Shown: piece by piece, positions 6,431 through 8,753 of the stretch
Layout: each line of letters starts with the position of its first letter
Numbering within the stretch: position 1 is the stretch's first letter
NCBI GenBank assembly: GCA_018385415.1
Contig: JAHAZA010000046.1
Span: 1 to 8,753, forward strand
Reading direction: 5' to 3'
From: Treponema sp.
GTDB lineage: Bacteria > Spirochaetota > Spirochaetia > Treponematales > Treponemataceae
Length of the DNA: 8,753 nt
Translations under genes and position numbers: made by a program
The notes under the pieces: model-generated
Seen by the model: only the letters and a program-made list of their open reading frames with translations
What the model was told of the DNA's origin: nothing
Databases searched by the model: none

Positions 6431-6493
6431 AAAAGGACTGCCTAAAGTGATGATTGTGTAAATCAAAAATCTTTAAGACAGTCCCTTTTTTTT
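6431..6493. terminator. Bidirectional rho-independent terminator between yigZ and glyA
   Basis: GGACTG (6435-6440) pairs with CAGTCC (6479-6484), and the stem continues through CCTAAAG (6441-6447) against CTTTAAG (6471-6477) with a small bulge. An inner hairpin TGATT/AATCA (6451-6455 with 6461-6465) can form within the loop. An A-run (6425-6434) precedes the stem and eight Ts (6486-6493) follow it, so the structure reads as an intrinsic terminator on both strands. The position between two convergent genes fits. Confidence 0.92.
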
Positions 6494-6509
6494 GATTAAG
6501 AACTAAAAA

Positions 6510-8009
6510 TTATTTAACAAATTCTTTCTTCAAGAAATCAAGATCCAATTCTGGGTAAAGAACATGTGCACTCAAAAGTTTGTTAACACGTGCTTTTGCT
6601 TCTTCCTGAACTTTAGGATCAAGTTCAATCTTACCTTTTGCAGGTTTTCCTTCTTTTGTAAGACCAGGTTTTGTTCCTTTAAGTACAAGGTCGATGATGT
6701 CACTGACTTCTTTCATGTCTGCTTCGTTCATACCAAGTGTAGTAAGAGCTGGAGTACCGATACGGATTCCAGATGTCCACCATGCACCGTTTTTGTCGTA
6801 AGGAAGTGCATTAGCGTTTGCTGTTACACCACACTGGAAGAGGGCAGCTTCTGCCTGTTTTCCTGTAAGGCCGTAAACTGTCACGTCACAGAGCATAAGG
6901 TGGTTGTCAGTTCCGCCTGTCTGGAGAGGAATGCCGTGTGATTTACATCCTTCTGCCAGAGCCTGTGCGTTTTTAACAACTTGCTGTGCCCATGCCTGGT
7001 AAGAAGGAGTACGAGCTTCTTTGAATGCAATTGCTTTTGCAGCCATTACATGTGGAAGTGGTCCTCCAAGTACCATTGGACAACCCTTGTTTACGTAATC
7101 AGCATATTCAGCTTTACAAAGGATCATAGCACCACGAGGTCCGCGGAGTGTCTTGTGTGTTGTTGTAGTAACGATGTCTGCCCATTTTACAGGATCGTAG
7201 TCACCAGTAAATACTTTACCAGCAACGAGACCTGCAAAGTGTGCCATATCTACCATGAGAACTGCTCCACATTTGTCAGCAATTTCTCTAAAGCGTTTAA
7301 AGTCGATTTTTCTTGGGTAAGCAGAGAATCCTGTAAGAAGAATCAATGGTTTTACTTCCATTGCCTGTTTTTCGATTGCATCATAGTCAAGAAGTCCTGT
7401 TTTTTCATCAACACCGTATGGGTGAGATTCGAACATTCTTGCTGATACATTCATTTTATAACCGTGAGTCAAGTGACCGCCACAAGAGTAGTCCAGACCC
7501 ATAAGTTTCTGATTACCGAACTTCTTTCTAAGATCATCAAACTGTTCAGCAGTAAGATCATTCAAGGATTTAACACCAAGCTGTTCGAGAGTAGGTGTTT
7601 CTACCTTTGCAGAAAGGATTGCCCAGTAAGCTACGAGGTTTGTATCAGCACCTGAGTGTGGCTGAACATATGCATAGTCTGCACCAAAAAGTTCCTGTGC
7701 TTCTTTAGCTGCTGTCATTTCTACAGCATCTACGTTTACACAACCGCCATAGTAACGGTGTTCTGGATATCCTTCTGCATATTTGTCAGTAAGGAGGTTT
7801 CCCATTGCAAGCTGAACGCTGAGTGAACAGTAGTTTTCACTTGCAACAAGCTTTAAGTGCTTGCGCTGGTTTTCAAGTTCGTTAACAACGCTTGCTGCGA
7901 TGTCTGGTCCAACCTGACTTACAGTCTGAAGGTTTGCAACATAAGCTGTCATTGCAGCGTTTGGTTTTCCGCCACATGAAGCAAGATAGTTTTCTAATGG
8001 TGTAGACAT
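6510..8009 (-). CDS. glyA: Serine hydroxymethyltransferase, long form
   Basis: This PLP enzyme interconverts serine plus tetrahydrofolate with glycine plus methylene-tetrahydrofolate, the main source of one-carbon units. The PLP lysine is K286 in TTTTHKTLRGPRG. D254 and H257 (VDMAHFAG) contact the cofactor ring, YAEGYPEHRYYGG (77-89) supplies substrate and dimer contacts, and R416 in SGIRIGTP should bind the substrate carboxylate. At 499 residues it is about 80 longer than E. coli GlyA (417). Extra sequence lies at the N-terminus (about 25-30), between SGADTNLVAYWAIL (119-132) and LMGLDYSCGGHLTHG (169-183), and near 446-470 (KPGLTKEGKPAKGKIELDP). I recall the same long form from Chlamydia and Treponema. 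GAGGT at 8016-8020 is a good Shine-Dalgarno. The gene is 44 bases below the membrane protein gene; no glycine riboswitch fits in that gap. Confidence 0.96.
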   Translation of the reverse strand: MSTPLENYLASCGGKPNAAMTAYVANLQTVSQVGPDIAASVVNELENQRKHLKLVASENYCSLSVQLAMGNLLTDKYAEGYPEHRYYGGCVNVDAVEMTAAKEAQELFGADYAYVQPHSGADTNLVAYWAILSAKVETPTLEQLGVKSLNDLTAEQFDDLRKKFGNQKLMGLDYSCGGHLTHGYKMNVSARMFESHPYGVDEKTGLLDYDAIEKQAMEVKPLILLTGFSAYPRKIDFKRFREIADKCGAVLMVDMAHFAGLVAGKVFTGDYDPVKWADIVTTTTHKTLRGPRGAMILCKAEYADYVNKGCPMVLGGPLPHVMAAKAIAFKEARTPSYQAWAQQVVKNAQALAEGCKSHGIPLQTGGTDNHLMLCDVTVYGLTGKQAEAALFQCGVTANANALPYDKNGAWWTSGIRIGTPALTTLGMNEADMKEVSDIIDLVLKGTKPGLTKEGKPAKGKIELDPKVQEEAKARVNKLLSAHVLYPELDLDFLKKEFVK

Positions 8010-8015
8010 TTTTCT

Positions 8016-8020
8016 ACCTC
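8016..8020 (-). promoter_or_regulatory. glyA ribosome binding site
   Basis: GAGGT on the minus strand is 6 bases before the glyA ATG (8009). It fixes the start and contrasts with rsgA, parE and the membrane protein gene, none of which has a Shine-Dalgarno sequence. Confidence 0.8.
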
Positions 8021-8053
8021 GAATAAAAAATTTTTATATAAGACAGAGCAGAA

Positions 8054-8689
8054 TCAGTTACTGCCCGAATCTTTTGGAAAAACGATAAATGCTGCGTACC
8101 CACAGATAAGCACAGCAGGAATAATCCAGCATAAAGGAAATAAATCAACAACCCACATTGCTTCAGTGATAGCAGGAATACAAAGAGCTCCCACCATAAT
8201 AGCAATCGAAAGAACAAGTTTTGAAACATTATTTACCACAGCAGGAATTTTATTAAGCCAGAAGTGGAGAATGATAAACATTGCAAGGAACATCAAAGGC
8301 TTAACAAATAATAAGAAACCTGGGTAAGGCTTCTGAGTTTCAAGAACAAGGTATGGTAAGAAAACAGCATAGAAACTGGCTGTCAAAGGAAAGAAGAATG
8401 CGAATCTGTCTTCAATTGAATCTTTACGGGCAAACAAAAAGAAAAGACCGTAAATAACACCTACAGGAATAAAAGCCTGTGAAAAGAAATAATATACAAA
8501 GTTAGTAAGGACATTTGCTCTAGGAATATAGTACACACTTGAAAACAAGAGCTTATAGGCTAAAAAGAGTGATGCCGCAGCAACTCCAGAAAAAATCACT
8601 GGAAGAAAATATGCTCTGTTATTCTGTTCTTTCTTAAAGTAGAAGATTATAAGACTCAAAGGGAATAGTGTTAATAAAAATACATTCAT
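8054..8689 (-). CDS. Polytopic membrane protein of unknown function
   Basis: I do not recognise the family. The 211-residue protein is strongly hydrophobic, with about seven predicted membrane segments near residues 2-18, 27-48, 60-87, 97-116, 124-144, 155-175 and 183-204. Short charged stretches separate them (KKEQNNR at 19-25, ARKDSIEDR at 87-95). The C-terminus (FPKDSGSN) is polar. No signal peptide cleavage site, catalytic motif or nucleotide-binding motif is visible. The ATG at 8689 has no Shine-Dalgarno and directly follows a perfect AT-rich palindrome. It is 44 bases upstream of glyA on the same strand with no terminator between them, so the two are probably co-transcribed. A role in serine or glycine transport would be speculation; nothing in the sequence supports it. 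Confidence 0.8.
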   Translation of the reverse strand: MNVFLLTLFPLSLIIFYFKKEQNNRAYFLPVIFSGVAAASLFLAYKLLFSSVYYIPRANVLTNFVYYFFSQAFIPVGVIYGLFFLFARKDSIEDRFAFFFPLTASFYAVFLPYLVLETQKPYPGFLLFVKPLMFLAMFIILHFWLNKIPAVVNNVSKLVLSIAIMVGALCIPAITEAMWVVDLFPLCWIIPAVLICGYAAFIVFPKDSGSN

Positions 8690-8690
8690 A

Positions 8691-8753
8691 CTATAATACT
8701 ATCATAAAATAAGAATACTAAACAAGTATTCTTATTTTATGATAGTATTATAG
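8691..8753. repeat. Perfect 29-bp AT-rich inverted repeat at the window end
   Basis: The left arm 8691-8719 and right arm 8725-8753 are exact reverse complements around the 5-base loop AAACA. The right arm ends on the last base of the window, so the repeat may continue. It begins two bases from the ATG of the membrane protein gene and therefore covers that gene's promoter region. It could be an operator, a cruciform-forming site or a terminator for a gene beyond the window. Because it stops exactly at the edge, a fold-back assembly or contig-end artefact must also be considered. Confidence 0.9.

Noticed and set aside
6981..7445. Open frame (154 codons) on the + strand opposite glyA
   Set aside because: Cys/Ser/Phe-rich product read against conserved glyA codons, with no domain; shadow of glyA.
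8010..8053. Glycine or folate (THF) riboswitch before glyA
   Set aside because: Only 44 bases are available and no multi-stem aptamer or terminator-like fold is visible.
8014..8229. Short hydrophobic frame (71 codons) overlapping the membrane protein gene on the same strand
   Set aside because: It is an alternate frame of the 8054-8689 gene with no ribosome binding site of its own.

Overview
The window looks like an ordinary chromosomal housekeeping segment from an AT-rich spirochaete, most likely a host-associated Treponema. This rests on the family type of the proteins, judged from memory and not by a search: a topoisomerase IV pair of the Bacteroidetes/spirochaete-like type and a long (about 500-residue) serine hydroxymethyltransferase of the kind I recall from Treponema and Chlamydia. 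No phage, transposase, CRISPR, RNA gene or defence system is visible.

Layout. Positions 1-123 are the 3' end of a serA-like gene (ACT domain, + strand). It converges on rsgA (292-1251, minus), and between them lies a roughly 127-bp nested palindromic repeat (141-267). rsgA diverges from a + strand cluster, parE (1511-3700), parC (3715-5655) and a yigZ/IMPACT-family gene (5686-6282), spaced 14 and 30 bases apart and probably one operon. Between the two divergent promoters sits a GC-rich imperfect palindrome of about 140 bp (1309-1452). The yigZ gene converges on glyA, and a strong bidirectional hairpin terminator (6431-6493) separates them. glyA (6510-8009, minus) lies 44 bases downstream of a gene for an unrecognised seven-helix membrane protein (8054-8689, minus), probably co-transcribed. 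The window ends in a perfect AT-rich 29-bp inverted repeat with a 5-base loop (8691-8753).

How the genes relate. ParE and ParC form one type IIA topoisomerase that unlinks daughter chromosomes. RsgA is a 30S ribosome assembly GTPase. SerA and GlyA are both in serine/glycine/one-carbon metabolism but are in separate transcription units here. The YigZ-like protein has no firm role.

Points most worth a second look: (1) ParE has a 127-residue N-terminal extension whose first 66 residues are acid-free, with lysine at nearly every fourth position, like a histone H1 tail; (2) the best promoters put the parE and rsgA transcription starts at or within one base of the start codon, so both mRNAs may be leaderless; (3) the bipartite repeat at 165-234 has two diverged halves whose stem differences are all compensatory; (4) the topoisomerase IV residues corresponding to the main quinolone-contact positions are all non-canonical. 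I found no convincing undescribed multi-gene system; the novelty is in repeats, leaders and the ParE tail.
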